Shown: piece after piece, positions 34,972 through 46,735 of the stretch
How the letters are laid out: each line of letters opens with the position of its first letter
How positions within the stretch are numbered: the first letter of the stretch is position 1
NCBI RefSeq assembly: GCF_900090325.1
Contig: NZ_FMHW01000002.1
Span: 372,001-436,000, forward strand
Direction: 5' to 3'
Source: Micromonospora pallida
GTDB taxonomy: Bacteria > Actinomycetota > Actinomycetes > Mycobacteriales > Micromonosporaceae
DNA: 64,000 bases
The notes under the pieces: generated by a model
What the model was told of the DNA's origin: nothing
Databases searched by the model: none
What the model saw: the letters and a program-made list of their open reading frames with translations, nothing else
Translations under genes and position numbers: made by a program

Positions 34972-36474
34972 ATGACGCACGACTTGGACCTCGCGCTGCT
35001 GGTCGGCGCGGCGGTGCTCCTGGTCGCCATCGGCGCGGTGTGGTCCTCCTCCCGGCTCGGCGTGCCGAGCCTCCTGGTCTACCTGGCCCTCGGCGTGCTG
35101 ATCGGCAAGTCCGGCTTCGGCATCCGGTTCGACGACGCCGAGCTGACCCGGATGCTCGGCTTCTGCGCGCTCATCGTGATCATCGCCGAGGGCGGGCTCA
35201 CCGCCCGGTGGAGCACCCTGCGCCCGGTGCTCGGGTTGACCGTGGCGCTGTCCACGGTGGGGGTGCTGGTGAGCATCCTGGTGGTGGGGCTGGCGGCGCA
35301 CCTGCTGCTCGGCCTGGACTGGCGGCTGGCGCTCCTCTACGGTGCGGTGCTGTCCTCGACCGACGCGGCGGCGGTCTTCGCGACCCTGCGCCGGTTGCGC
35401 CTGCCGCCCCGGCTGGTGGCCACCCTGGAGGCCGAGTCGGGGATGAACGACGCCCCGGTGGTGCTGTTGGTGCTGCTGCTGTCCCGGGGCTTCCCGCTGG
35501 CTCACCCGTGGTGGTACGAGCTGTTCCTGGTCAGCTACGAGCTGGTCGCCGGGGCCGTGGTGGGCGTCGCGGCCGGCTACCTCGGCCGGATCGCGTTGCG
35601 TCGGGCCGCGCTGCCGGCAGCGGGGCTCTACCCGATCGCGGTGGTCGGGTTCACCGTGCTGGCGTACGCGGTCGGGGCCTCGGTGCACGCCTCCGGGTTC
35701 CTCGCCGTCTACGTGGCCGGGGTGCTGCTGGGCAACGCCCGGCTGCCGCACCGGCAGGCGATCCTGGGCTTCGCCGACGGGCTGGCCTGGCTGGCCCAGA
35801 TCGGCCTCTTCGTGCTGCTCGGTCTGCTGGTGACTCCGGCGCGGCTGGACGAGGCGTTCCTGCCGGCGGTGGTGGCCGGCCTGGCGCTGCTCTTCCTCGC
35901 CCGGCCGCTGAGCGTGGCCGTGGCCGCGCTGCCGTTCCGGTTTGGCCTCCGGGAGCAGGCCTTCCTCTCCTGGGCGGGCCTGCGGGGAGCGGTGCCGATC
36001 GTGCTCGCCACCATCCCGCTCTCCGCGGGGGTGCCCGGTGCGGACCGGCTCTTCGACGCGGTCTTCGTGCTCGTGGTGATCTTTACGCTGGTGCAGGCCG
36101 GAACGCTGGCCCCGGTCGCCCGTCGGCTGCGGGTGACCGCGCCGGCCGAACTCGCGGAGATCCAGGTGGAGACGGCGCCGCTGGAGCGGATGCGGGCGGA
36201 CCTGCTCCAACTGGAGGTGCCGGAGGGCTCCCGGCTGGCCGGGGTGCACGTCGACGAGCTGCGGCTGCCGCTGGGGGCGTCGGTCACCCTGGTGCTGCGC
36301 GACGGCACCGGCTTCGTGCCCGGTGCGGACACCAGGCTGAAGGTCGGGGACAGCCTGTTGATCGTCGCGACGGCCGCGGTCCGGGACGAGGCGGAGCGGC
36401 GACTGCGGGCGGTCAGCCGCCGGGGCCGGCTGGCTCGTTGGTTCGGTGAATCCGGCGACGACCGTGGCGATTGA
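34972..36474 (+). CDS. Potassium/proton antiporter, CPA family with TrkA-C domain
   Basis: This 500-residue protein has about twelve membrane helices and a cytosolic C-terminal domain. Helix motifs include AVLSSTDAAAVFATLRRL and ESGMNDAPVVLL (the Asp in this ND motif is the ion-binding site), and WAGLRGAVPIVLA. The C-terminal RCK/TrkA-C segment (about 385-485) reads SRLAGVHVDELRLPLGA. It closely resembles NhaP2/CvrA-type K+/H+ exchangers that limit cytosolic K+ and adjust turgor. Ion preference is inferred from the TrkA-C domain. Confidence 0.87.
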   Translation: MTHDLDLALLVGAAVLLVAIGAVWSSSRLGVPSLLVYLALGVLIGKSGFGIRFDDAELTRMLGFCALIVIIAEGGLTARWSTLRPVLGLTVALSTVGVLVSILVVGLAAHLLLGLDWRLALLYGAVLSSTDAAAVFATLRRLRLPPRLVATLEAESGMNDAPVVLLVLLLSRGFPLAHPWWYELFLVSYELVAGAVVGVAAGYLGRIALRRAALPAAGLYPIAVVGFTVLAYAVGASVHASGFLAVYVAGVLLGNARLPHRQAILGFADGLAWLAQIGLFVLLGLLVTPARLDEAFLPAVVAGLALLFLARPLSVAVAALPFRFGLREQAFLSWAGLRGAVPIVLATIPLSAGVPGADRLFDAVFVLVVIFTLVQAGTLAPVARRLRVTAPAELAEIQVETAPLERMRADLLQLEVPEGSRLAGVHVDELRLPLGASVTLVLRDGTGFVPGADTRLKVGDSLLIVATAAVRDEAERRLRAVSRRGRLARWFGESGDDRGD

Positions 36475-36543
36475 GCTGCTATTGTCCTTTTGCTCCGATT
36501 GAGGAATGTTCGGGGATGAAATACGGGATATCGGTGCGGCACG

Positions 36544-36572
36544 TTGTCGGACGCCTGTACGTTCCGTATTCT
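36544..36572 (+). promoter_or_regulatory. Candidate promoter of the DksA-like gene
   Basis: TTGTCG (36544-36549) and TATTCT (36567-36572) are separated by 17 bp, in a 220-bp stretch that is markedly AT-richer than its surroundings. It lies about 120 bp upstream of the ATG at 36695. Confidence 0.5.
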
Positions 36573-36694
36573 TGCGAATCTGTGGAGTGCACGGCAGCTG
36601 TCGTGCGCCCCTTTTGTTCACTGGGGGACGCCACCGCCGGCGAACCCCGTCCAGGCACCGGGACGCCGCGGGTGCCGCGGCCGAGGAGGCGACG

Positions 36695-37111
36695 ATGGCG
36701 AAGCCAGACACCAGGACCGTCGGCCGGAAACCGACGGCGAAGGCCCCCCGCAGCGCCGCCGAGACCGAGAAGATCCGGGCGGCCCTGGCGGCCCGGCGTG
36801 ACGAGTTGCGCGCCGAGTACGATCACACCCTGAGCGAGATCACCGAACTCCAGCGCGACCGGTTGACCGACTCGGCCGGCGACGATCCGGCCGACACCGG
36901 TTCCCGGACCTTCGAGCGGGAGCAGGAGATCTCCCTCGCCAACAGCATCCTGGAGCGGATCGCGCAGGTCGAGCGGGCACTGGAGCGACTCGACGAGGGC
37001 GGCTACGGCTGGTGCGAGCGGTGCGGCAACCCGATCCCGGTGGAGCGGCTCGCCGCCTTCCCGTCGGCCACCCTCTGCGTGACCTGCAAGCAGCTGGAGG
37101 AGCGGCGCTGA
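36695..37111 (+). CDS. DksA/TraR-type C4 zinc-finger protein
   Basis: The protein has 138 residues from the ATG after GAGGAGGC; a longer frame upstream has no such site. A Lys/Pro-rich N-terminus leads to a helical coiled-coil hairpin (about 30-100), with EFEREQEISLANSILERI-like repeats, and a zinc finger WCERCGNPIPVERLAAFP followed by CVTCKQLEER. DksA-like proteins bind in the RNA polymerase secondary channel; shorter actinobacterial versions (TraR/RsbX-like) are poorly characterised. It is located between an antiporter and lspA with its own promoter region. Confidence 0.88.
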   Translation: MAKPDTRTVGRKPTAKAPRSAAETEKIRAALAARRDELRAEYDHTLSEITELQRDRLTDSAGDDPADTGSRTFEREQEISLANSILERIAQVERALERLDEGGYGWCERCGNPIPVERLAAFPSATLCVTCKQLEERR

Positions 37112-37178
37112 GGCGTGCTCCCCGGCGGCCGGGTCGAGAGCCGGTGAGCGATCACCGCAGGACGTCGATGGGGAGCAC

Positions 37179-37871
37179 ATGACGGCAGCAGGGCCGGACG
37201 GGCCCGGAACCGCCGAACCGGGTGGTGGCGGGCCCGGACGACGCGCGATCGTGGTCCTCGCCGGCACCGCCGGGTTCGCCTTCCTGGCCGACCTGTCCAC
37301 CAAGCACCTGGCGCTGGCCACGCTCGACGAGCGGGACCCGGTCCGTCTGCTCGGCGGGACGGTCTACCTCACCCTGACCCGCAACAGCGGGGCCGCGTTC
37401 AGCCTCGGCTCCGACCACACCTGGGTCTTCTCGCTGATCACCATCGCGGTGATCGGCTGGATCGGGTGGATGGGACTGCGGCTGCGGTCGGTGCCCTGGG
37501 GGCTCGCGCTCGGCCTGGTGCTCGGGGGTGCGCTCGGCAACCTCGCCGACCGGATCTTCCGGGCACCGGGGCACTTCGTCGGCCACGTGGTCGACATGGT
37601 GAGCCTCTTCGACCCGTATGGCCAGGTGTGGCCGGTGTTCAACCTCGCCGACAGCGCGCTGGTCTGCGGCGTGGCGCTGGCCGTCGGCCTTGAACTCACC
37701 GGCCGACAGCGCGACGGCAGCCGGCTCCGGCCGGCCACCGCCGAGCCCGCCTCGCCCGCGTCCCCCGCCACCGCTGAGCCCGCAGCCACCGCTGAGTCCG
37801 CCACCGCCACCACCACCGCCGCCGACGGGCGGCGGGAGACGACGAGCCTCGAGCCGCGGGGGCGGGCGTGA
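37179..37871 (+). CDS. lspA: Lipoprotein signal peptidase II, LspA
   Basis: This 230-residue integral membrane aspartic protease has four membrane helices. Catalytic motifs are [11 protein letters not shown] and [11 protein letters not shown], carrying the two active-site Asp residues, with [13 protein letters not shown] before them. It removes signal peptides from diacylated prolipoproteins such as the binding protein at 6.6-7.9 kb. The C-terminus has a roughly 55-residue Ala/Pro/Thr repeat-like tail ([17 protein letters not shown]). A GGGGAG site precedes the ATG. The next gene overlaps its stop (GTGA). Confidence 0.94.
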   Translation: MTAAGPDGPGTAEPGGGGPGRRAIVVLAGTAGFAFLADLSTKHLALATLDERDPVRLLGGTVYLTLTRNSGAAFSLGSDHTWVFSLITIAVIGWIGWMGLRLRSVPWGLALGLVLGGALGNLADRIFRAPGHFVGHVVDMVSLFDPYGQVWPVFNLADSALVCGVALAVGLELTGRQRDGSRLRPATAEPASPASPATAEPAATAESATATTTAADGRRETTSLEPRGRA

Positions 37872-38809
37872 GCGCCCCCCACGGTGGCGGCGACCACCGT
37901 TCCCTACCGGTCCCCGACGGCCTCGACGGCATGCGTCTCGACCAGGCCGTGGCCCGGCTGTTCGGGCTCTCCCGCACCGCCGCCGCGACCCTGGTCGACG
38001 CGGGCGACGCCCTGGTCGACGGCACGGTCCGGGCGAACTCGCACAAGGTCAAGGCCGGCTCCTGGCTGGAGGTCACCCTGCCCGCCCCGGCCGCCCCGCC
38101 GACCGTGGTGCCGCAGGCGGTGCCGGGCCTGCGGGTGGTCTACGCCGACGACGACATCGTGGTGGTGGACAAGCCGGTGGGCGTGGCCGCCCATCCCAGC
38201 CCCGGCTGGACCGGCCCGACCGTGATCGGTGGGCTCGCCGCGATCGGACACCGGATCTCCACCAGCGGCGCGGCCGAGCGGCAGGGGGTGGTGCACCGGC
38301 TCGACGTGGGCACCACCGGGATCATGGTGGTGGCCAAGAGCGAGCAGGCGTACACCGTGCTGAAGCGGGCCTTCAAGTACCGCGAGGTCGAGAAGCGCTA
38401 CCACGCGGTCGTGCAGGGCCACCTGGACCCACTGAGCGGCACCATCGACGCCCCCATCGACCGGCACCCGCACCACGACTACCGCTGGGCGGTGGTCTCC
38501 GGCGGCAAGCCGAGCATCACCCACTACGACACCGTCGAGGCGTTCCCCGCGGCCAGCCTGGTCGACGTCCGGCTGGAGACCGGCCGGACCCACCAGATCC
38601 GGGTGCACTTCTCCACGTTGCGCCACCCCTGCGTGGGCGATCTCACCTACGGTGCCGATCCCACCCTGTCGGCCCGGTTGGGCCTGTCCAGACAGTGGCT
38701 GCACGCCCGTGCGTTGAGCTTCCTGCACCCCCGAACGGGGGACGAGGTCCAGTTCGTCAGCGACTACCCTGACGATCTGGATTGCGCGCTGGGTCGCCTA
38801 CGCGACTGA
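37868..38809 (+). CDS. RluA/RluD-family 23S rRNA pseudouridine synthase
   Basis: This 313-residue protein has an S4-like RNA-binding domain ([19 protein letters not shown]) and the synthase domain with catalytic Asp in [38 protein letters not shown] is the following conserved motif. It isomerises uridines in rRNA; RluD-type specificity for positions in helix 69 is likely but not shown. The GTG overlaps lspA, and lspA-rluD is a widely conserved pair. Confidence 0.92.
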   Translation: MSAPHGGGDHRSLPVPDGLDGMRLDQAVARLFGLSRTAAATLVDAGDALVDGTVRANSHKVKAGSWLEVTLPAPAAPPTVVPQAVPGLRVVYADDDIVVVDKPVGVAAHPSPGWTGPTVIGGLAAIGHRISTSGAAERQGVVHRLDVGTTGIMVVAKSEQAYTVLKRAFKYREVEKRYHAVVQGHLDPLSGTIDAPIDRHPHHDYRWAVVSGGKPSITHYDTVEAFPAASLVDVRLETGRTHQIRVHFSTLRHPCVGDLTYGADPTLSARLGLSRQWLHARALSFLHPRTGDEVQFVSDYPDDLDCALGRLRD

Positions 38810-38869
38810 CGTGCCGGCCCGTCGGCGGCGGTCCACCGGTCACCCGACGACGTGAGGGGGCGGTCGCCC

Positions 38870-39883
38870 GTGCGTACCGGCGAGCTGTTGCGCCGCCTGG
38901 ACCAGCAGTGCCTGCCGCCGCTGGTCCGGGCCCTGACCGGGCGGGGCCGGCCCCGGCTGCTGGGCTGGGTGGCGTTCGCCTCGGTGGGCGCGGTCCTGCT
39001 CACCGCGTTCTGGGCAACCGACCGTCCGCCGGTCGGCGACCGGACGGTGGGCGAGGTCACCCGGGTCGGGTTGGGCGAGGGCGACTCGATCCCCAGTTAC
39101 CTGCGCGCCGCCGGGGACGAACTCGCCGCGCTGCCGGACCCGGCCCCGGCGGCCGGGTCGACGTGGGCGCTGGTGTCCCTCGCCGAGTACCTGCCGCCGG
39201 AACGGCTCGCCCCGGTGCTCGGGGACGTGCCGGTCGCCGTGGTCTTCGGGCGGGTGCCGTTGCCCGGCCGGCAGACCCAGATCGTGCGTATTCCGGCACC
39301 CCGGGTGCCCGAGGACGTGCGGGCCGGGATGGTCGAGCTGGCCGGGCGCAAGGAGCGGGAGGCGGCGGACTACCGGGCCCGCGGCGCGGAGCTGACCGGT
39401 GACGGGCCGCAGGAGCGGGAGCTGCGCCAGCTCTACCAGAGCGGAGCCGAGGTGGCGACGGCCGAGGCGGCGGCGTACCGGGCCGGTTGTTCCTGCGTGT
39501 ACGCGGCGGTGGTCCGGGCCGAGCCGGCCCGGCTGCGGACGGTGGCGGCCCGCCCCGGGGTCCGGGCGGTGGACCCGGCGCCCGAGGTGGAGCGGCTGGA
39601 CCGGACCGTCTTCACCCCGCCCCTGCCCGAGCAGGAGGACCAGGTCCGCCCGCCGGCCGACGAGCAGCTGCCGAGCGCGCCGCCGTCGCCCCGGTCCACC
39701 GGCCCAGTGCCCACCGGCCCGGTGCCCAGCGGTACGCCGGGCGGTACCGTGACCAGCGCGCCAGCCCCGACCGCGCCGAGCAGCCCGGCCGGCTCGGGCG
39801 GGGCCACCACGGTCGCACCGCAGCCGTCCCGGTCCACTCCGGACGGACCGATCAGCGGGGATGGCTCCGAACCGACGCCGTGA
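38870..39883 (+). CDS. Membrane-anchored extracytoplasmic protein, unknown function
   Basis: This 337-residue protein is not a recognised family. I chose the GTG 10 nt after GAGGGGG over an earlier in-frame GTG. A short cytoplasmic segment, one membrane helix (LLGWVAFASVGAVLLTAFWA) and an extracytoplasmic domain of about 200 residues follow, with two close cysteines in YRAGCSCVYAAVV. The end is a Pro/Ser/Thr/Gly-rich stretch of about 90 residues that could span the wall. It is between the rluD-like gene and a ParA-like gene, and may act with the latter at the membrane. Confidence 0.65.
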   Translation: MRTGELLRRLDQQCLPPLVRALTGRGRPRLLGWVAFASVGAVLLTAFWATDRPPVGDRTVGEVTRVGLGEGDSIPSYLRAAGDELAALPDPAPAAGSTWALVSLAEYLPPERLAPVLGDVPVAVVFGRVPLPGRQTQIVRIPAPRVPEDVRAGMVELAGRKEREAADYRARGAELTGDGPQERELRQLYQSGAEVATAEAAAYRAGCSCVYAAVVRAEPARLRTVAARPGVRAVDPAPEVERLDRTVFTPPLPEQEDQVRPPADEQLPSAPPSPRSTGPVPTGPVPSGTPGGTVTSAPAPTAPSSPAGSGGATTVAPQPSRSTPDGPISGDGSEPTP

Positions 39884-39958
39884 GACCGGCGACGGAGAGG
39901 TGCGCGTACCGGTGTGGTCCGAATAGGGTTGGCTTCGTAGCCTGTCGGGCGGAGATGG

Positions 39959-41773
39959 ATGGCGCTGGGAGGGCGAGCCTTGGACGGCACCGAGACCGGT
40001 TGGGGTCGGTCGGCCGAACCAGCACCGCGCTGGCGTGCACTGCTCGACCGGGCTCGGCTCGGCGGCCGTGGCGGCGGGGAGCAGGCGGAGGTCGACGGGC
40101 GGGACGACGAACCGTTCCTGCCACCGGAACGGGAGCCCTTCCTACCGCCGGAACCGGAGCCGCTGCCCCGGCGGGGCGGTGGGAACGGCTACGCCGGACG
40201 GGCGCGGGCGATGGAGCCGACGTACGGCGGGGAGCCCGGATACCGGTCGGACCCGGCCTACCCGGCGGAGCCCGGTTACCCGGGCGGGTCGACGTACCGT
40301 GCCGACTCCGGCTACCGGGCCGACTCGGGGCACCCGGGCGGGACGACCTATCCGGCTGAATCGAAATATCCGGCTGAGCCGAAATACCCGACAGACCCGG
40401 CGTACCCGGCCGAACCAGCTTATCGCGCCGATTCGGGCTACCGGGCCGACGCCGACGCCGGCTACCGTTCCGGTTCCGGTTACCGCGCCGACTCCGGCTA
40501 CCGCGGCGGAGATCAGGGTCCGTGGGGGCAGCGGGAGGAAGCGACCTACCGCCCGGCCGAGCCGGCCTACCCGGCGGAGCCCAGCTACCGGACGGAGCCG
40601 GGCTACCCCACCGAGCCGGCGTACCGGGCGGAACCGGCCTACCAGCCGGAGCCGACCTACGCGGCCCCGGCGGAGTCGGCCTACGCGGCCCCGGCGGAAC
40701 CGGCCTACCAGCCGGGACCGAGCTATCCGGCCGAGCCGGCGTACCGGGGAGAGCCGCCGTCCCCGCCGGCGGAGTCCCGGTACGCGCTGCTGGAGCAGTA
40801 CCGGCACAACCCTTACGCCAGCGAGAGCCGCCACGCGGCGCTGGAGAGCGGCTACCGTCAGCCGGAGCCCGACTACCCGCCGCCGGTGGCCCGAGCGGCG
40901 GTGCCCGCCGTCGCCGATCGCGGCTATCCGGCGCAGCTGGAGTGGCGTCCGCAGGCCGTCGAGAGCGAGCAGGACCGGGCGGCGGCGATCCTGCGGCGCG
41001 ACTTCGGCACCCCCCGGGTGCTCGCCTTCGCCAACCCGAAGGGCGGGGTGCACAAGACCACCGCCACCGTGCTGGCCGCCGCGACGGTGGGCAGCGTCCG
41101 GGGCCGGGGTGTGCTGGCCTGGGACGACAACGAGTTGCGCGGCACCCTCGGGCTGCGCGCCGGTAGCGCGCGGCACGCCCGGACGATCCGACACCTGATC
41201 ACCGACCTGGCCAGCATCGAGATCAGCCAGGGCCCCGACCTGGTGGAACAGCTCGACGACTACCTGCGGCACGCCTCCGACGGCTCGTACGACGTGCTGG
41301 CCGGCGAGGAGAGTCCCCGCTTCGCCCAGAAGCTCGACAAGTACACCGTCCAGCGGGTGCTCGAGCTGCTCCGCCGGACCCACGACGTGATCTGCGTGGA
41401 CACCGGCAACAACGTGGAGAGCCCGAACTGGCGGGCGGTGATGCAGGCCGCCGACCAGCTCGTGCTGACCACGGTGCCCCGGGAGGACGCGGCGTTCAGC
41501 GCCGACTGGATGCTCGACTGGCTGCACGAGGTCGGCATGGGCGAGCTGGCCGACAACGCGGTCACCCTGCTCTCCTGCCCGAACCCGGAGCGCTCGCCGC
41601 TGCTGGACGACTTCCAGCGGCACTTCGCCACCCGGACCCGGGCGGTCGCCGTGGTGCCCTACGACCCGGCCCTGGAGACCGGCTCGTCGATCGAGTACCA
41701 CCAGCTCCAGCCGGAGACCCGGCAGGCGTGGCTGCGCGCGGCCTCGGTGATGCTGGAGCCCTTCGGCCGGTGA
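39959..41773 (+). CDS. ParA/MinD-like ATPase with long Tyr/Pro/Glu repeat region
   Basis: This 604-residue protein has two parts. Residues about 80-285 are low-complexity, built on many imperfect copies of a YPAEPAY/YRADSGY unit with tyrosine every 5-8 residues. Residues 330-604 are a deviant Walker P-loop ATPase: NPKGGVHKTTATVLAA (signature Lys in KGG, His where Gly is usual), WDDNELRGTLGLR, VICVDTGNNVESPN and LVLTTVPRED. Such ATPases position cargo or secretion/division complexes. The repeat domain is unusual and may mediate multivalent binding. No ParB-like partner or secretion genes lie nearby. Function unknown. Confidence 0.75.
   Translation: MALGGRALDGTETGWGRSAEPAPRWRALLDRARLGGRGGGEQAEVDGRDDEPFLPPEREPFLPPEPEPLPRRGGGNGYAGRARAMEPTYGGEPGYRSDPAYPAEPGYPGGSTYRADSGYRADSGHPGGTTYPAESKYPAEPKYPTDPAYPAEPAYRADSGYRADADAGYRSGSGYRADSGYRGGDQGPWGQREEATYRPAEPAYPAEPSYRTEPGYPTEPAYRAEPAYQPEPTYAAPAESAYAAPAEPAYQPGPSYPAEPAYRGEPPSPPAESRYALLEQYRHNPYASESRHAALESGYRQPEPDYPPPVARAAVPAVADRGYPAQLEWRPQAVESEQDRAAAILRRDFGTPRVLAFANPKGGVHKTTATVLAAATVGSVRGRGVLAWDDNELRGTLGLRAGSARHARTIRHLITDLASIEISQGPDLVEQLDDYLRHASDGSYDVLAGEESPRFAQKLDKYTVQRVLELLRRTHDVICVDTGNNVESPNWRAVMQAADQLVLTTVPREDAAFSADWMLDWLHEVGMGELADNAVTLLSCPNPERSPLLDDFQRHFATRTRAVAVVPYDPALETGSSIEYHQLQPETRQAWLRAASVMLEPFGR
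40250..40765 (+). repeat. Degenerate coding repeats (Tyr-x-Ala/Thr-Glu/Asp-Pro/Ser units)
   Basis: About thirty imperfect units of 15-24 bp, built around GAGCCGGCCTACC-like DNA, encode the repeated YPAEP, YRAEP, YRADS and YQPEP peptides. The copies differ from each other, so expansion is probably old and maintained by selection on the protein. A stretch with AAATATCC is markedly AT-richer than the rest. Confidence 0.7.
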
Positions 41774-41829
41774 GGCCGGGACGGGCCACCGCCGTGCCAC
41801 GGCGGCGGGCTGCCTGAGAGGATCACCGG

Positions 41830-42786
41830 GTGAGCCCGGCAGTCCCCGACCCCGACCGTCCCGTCGAGCACGCCGACGCGGCGCACCCGCCGCATCCGCC
41901 CGCCGACGACCCGCCGGCCACCGACCGCCCGACCGGCACCGGCGAACCAACCAGCGCCGACGACCCGACCGGGAGTGATGAGCCGGCCGGTCCGGTGGCC
42001 ACCGAGGGACCGTCCGGGAGCGGTGAACCAGACCGTCCGGTGGCCACCGAGGGACCGTCGGCCAGCGACGGCCCGGGCGACTCCGACGGCCCAGTCGACC
42101 CCGATGGCCCGCCGGCCACCGATGGGTTGCCGGTCAGCGACGGACCGTCCGGCACCGACGTGCGCGCGGCGCTGCGCCGGGTGGCCGGCGTGCTCGTGCT
42201 GCTGACCGTGCTGGGCGTCCCGTTGGGGCTGCTCTGGGCGGCCCTCGCCCCCGGCACGCCGGTGATCAAGACCGCCGACGGGGCCGTCTACGCCGAGGCC
42301 CAGCCGGAACAGCCGATCGCGGCGGACGGCTGGTTCAGCCTTCTCGGCCTCGGCTTCGGGGTACTCGTCGCGCTCGGCCTGTGGACCCTGCTGCGCCGGC
42401 ACCGGGGCCCGCTCGAGCTGCTCGCCGGGGCCCTCGGCAGCCTGGGCGCCGCCCTGGTGGCCTGGCAGCTCGGCCGGCGGATCGGGTTGGACACCTTCCA
42501 GCGGCTGCTGGTCGAGGCCCCCGTCGGGCGGCACTTCGACAAGCCGGCCGACCTGCGCGCCGGGGGCATCGACCAGGTTCTCGGGGTGCTGCCGGTGCCG
42601 TACGGCAACCTGCTGCTGCCGGCCTTCGCCGTCGCTGTGACGTACACCCTGCTGGCCGGCTGGTCGCGTTGGCCGTCGCTGCGCCCGGAGCCCGTCGAGG
42701 TCAGTTGGGTGCCGGCGGGGACCCCAGCTCCCGCAGCGGCACCGGAACCGCCCGCACCTGACGCAGCAGAGCCGCCTCGCGGTTGA
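41830..42786 (+). CDS. DUF2567-like membrane protein
   Basis: This 318-residue protein begins with a disordered Asp/Pro/Thr/Ser/Gly region of about 110 residues, containing VATEGPSGSGEPDRPVATEGPS repeats in part. Four membrane helices follow (VAGVLVLLTVLGVPLGLLWA, LLGLGFGVLVALGLWTLL, LLAGALGSLGAALVAWQLG and LLLPAFAVAVTYTLLAGW). GTPVIKTADGAVY after the first helix is a recurring motif of DUF2567 proteins, whose role is unknown. The GTG has GAGAGGAT upstream. Its end overlaps the convergent LON-domain gene by 86 bp. Confidence 0.7.
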   Translation: MSPAVPDPDRPVEHADAAHPPHPPADDPPATDRPTGTGEPTSADDPTGSDEPAGPVATEGPSGSGEPDRPVATEGPSASDGPGDSDGPVDPDGPPATDGLPVSDGPSGTDVRAALRRVAGVLVLLTVLGVPLGLLWAALAPGTPVIKTADGAVYAEAQPEQPIAADGWFSLLGLGFGVLVALGLWTLLRRHRGPLELLAGALGSLGAALVAWQLGRRIGLDTFQRLLVEAPVGRHFDKPADLRAGGIDQVLGVLPVPYGNLLLPAFAVAVTYTLLAGWSRWPSLRPEPVEVSWVPAGTPAPAAAPEPPAPDAAEPPRG

Positions 42787-43405
42787 GTAGCCGTAGTTCG
42801 GCGCGGAGCCGGCCGGCGGTGTCGTCGATGGCGAGCAGCCGTTGCCGGTCGGCCACGGTCAGCGCGGCGGTCGCCGCCACCAGGTGGGAGAGCACCGTCG
42901 GGTCGTCGGGCAACTGCTCGGCGATCGCCTCCGGGTCGGGCCGGATCAGCCCGAGGTACTGCCGGAAGACCGCGATCACCCGGGCGGCGAGCAGCCCGGT
43001 GACCTCGTCGGGCTCCGCCGGCTCGGGCAGCCACTCCACGTCGGCGGTCAGGTACGGCGCGGCCTGCTCGTCGACCCCGGCCAGCCGGAACCGCCGTCGG
43101 CCCACCGTCACCACGTCGAAGCCACCGTCGTCCAGCTCGGTGACCTGCCGCAGCTCCGCCGTGCACCCCACCTCGAACAGCGTCACCCCGGCCAGCCCCG
43201 GCGGTGACCCGTCGGGCGGGGCGGGCGGGGCCACCTCGGAGCCCCGCCGGATCGCCACCACCCCGAATTCCCGGGGCACGCCCTCGGGGAGGGTGACCAG
43301 GTGGCGGATCAGCGCCCGGTACCGCTCCTCGAAGATGTGCAGCGGCAACACCAGTCCGGGAAAGAGCACCGTCCCGAGCGGGAACACCGGTAGCCGTGCG
43401 GTCAC
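42701..43405 (-). CDS. LON-substrate-binding-domain protein
   Basis: This 234-residue protein has the N-terminal Lon domain (PUA-like) signature [26 protein letters not shown], given in part, and a helical second half, but no ATPase or protease domain. Stand-alone LON-domain proteins are common in actinobacteria and may bind proteins or ligands; their role is not established. It starts at a GTG 7 nt after TACCCT, so it is probably leaderless. It converges on and overlaps the DUF2567-like gene. Confidence 0.85.
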   Translation of the reverse strand: MTARLPVFPLGTVLFPGLVLPLHIFEERYRALIRHLVTLPEGVPREFGVVAIRRGSEVAPPAPPDGSPPGLAGVTLFEVGCTAELRQVTELDDGGFDVVTVGRRRFRLAGVDEQAAPYLTADVEWLPEPAEPDEVTGLLAARVIAVFRQYLGLIRPDPEAIAEQLPDDPTVLSHLVAATAALTVADRQRLLAIDDTAGRLRAELRLLNREAALLRQVRAVPVPLRELGSPPAPN

Positions 43406-43497
43406 GCCGTCGAGGGTAGCCCGATCCGGTCGGGCGTGGCTCGCCTCACCGTCCCGCCGTACGGACGCCCCGGGGCGCGCCGCGCCGGGCCGCCTAG

Positions 43498-45957
<2,460 letters not shown>

Positions 45958-45974
45958 GCGCGAGGCGTGAGCTT

Positions 45975-46090
45975 GCGAGCCCCGCAGTCGCGAGCGAAAG
46001 GTAACCCCGGTGAATCTGTCCGTATGGCGAGCCCCGCAGTCGCGAACGAAACCGTCCCCGGTGAGCGAGCCGGTTGTGCGAACGAAAGGT
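45975..46090 (+). repeat. Direct repeats between hisC and hisB
   Basis: A 25-bp unit beginning GCGAGCCCCGCAGTCGCGA and ending CGAAA occurs at 45975-45999 and 46027-46051 with one mismatch (52-bp period). A third partial copy, TGCGAACGAAAGGTAA, begins near 46077 and supplies the AAAGG before hisB. Repeats of this appearance are common between genes in Micromonospora, as far as I recall. Confidence 0.8.
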
Positions 46091-46098
46091 AATCCAGC

Positions 46099-46710
46099 AT
46101 GAGCCGGACCGCCCGGGTGGAGCGGATCACCAAGGAGACCAAGGTCCTGGTCGAGATCGACCTGGACGGCACCGGCGCGGCGGAGATCAGCACCGGCGTC
46201 GGCTTCTACGACCACATGCTGCACCAGATCGCCCGGCACGGCGGCTTCGACCTCACCGTGCGAACCGTCGGTGACCTGGAGATCGACGCCCACCACACCA
46301 TGGAGGACACCGCGCTGGCCCTCGGCGCCGCGTTCGACCAGGCCCTGGGGGACAAGGCCGGCATCCGCCGGTACGGCTCGGCGACCGTCCCGATGGACGA
46401 GGTGCTGGTCCGGGCGGCGGTCGACCTCTCCGGCCGGCCGTACGTGGTGCACGACGAGCCGCTGCTCACCCCGTACATCGGGCCGGTCTACCCGACCAGC
46501 ATGACCCGGCACATCTGGGAGTCGTTCGGGCAGGCGGCCCGGATCACCCTGCACGTGGATGTACTCCGGGCGGCCCGTCCGGGCGGCCACCCGGACGCGC
46601 ACCACGTGGTGGAGGCGCAGTTCAAGGCGGTCTCCCGGGCGTTGCGCGAGGCCACCGCGATCGACCCCCGCTCGGCGGGCGTGGTGCCGAGCACCAAGGG
46701 GGCGCTGTGA
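46099..46710 (+). CDS. hisB: Imidazoleglycerol-phosphate dehydratase HisB
   Basis: This 203-residue monofunctional dehydratase has the paired metal-binding motifs HHTMEDTALALG and HHVVEAQFKA, plus TGVGFYDHMLHQIARHG near the N-terminus. It forms imidazole acetol phosphate. It lacks the phosphatase domain of enteric HisB. The ATG follows AAAGG by about 10 nt, in the tail of the third repeat copy. Confidence 0.95.
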   Translation: MSRTARVERITKETKVLVEIDLDGTGAAEISTGVGFYDHMLHQIARHGGFDLTVRTVGDLEIDAHHTMEDTALALGAAFDQALGDKAGIRRYGSATVPMDEVLVRAAVDLSGRPYVVHDEPLLTPYIGPVYPTSMTRHIWESFGQAARITLHVDVLRAARPGGHPDAHHVVEAQFKAVSRALREATAIDPRSAGVVPSTKGAL

Positions 46711-46735
46711 CCACCACCGGGACGGGAGGCCGCTG

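Noticed and set aside
40250..40765. CRISPR-like or minisatellite array
   Set aside because: The repeats are degenerate, have no constant spacer, and are in frame in a long open reading frame, so they are coding repeats.
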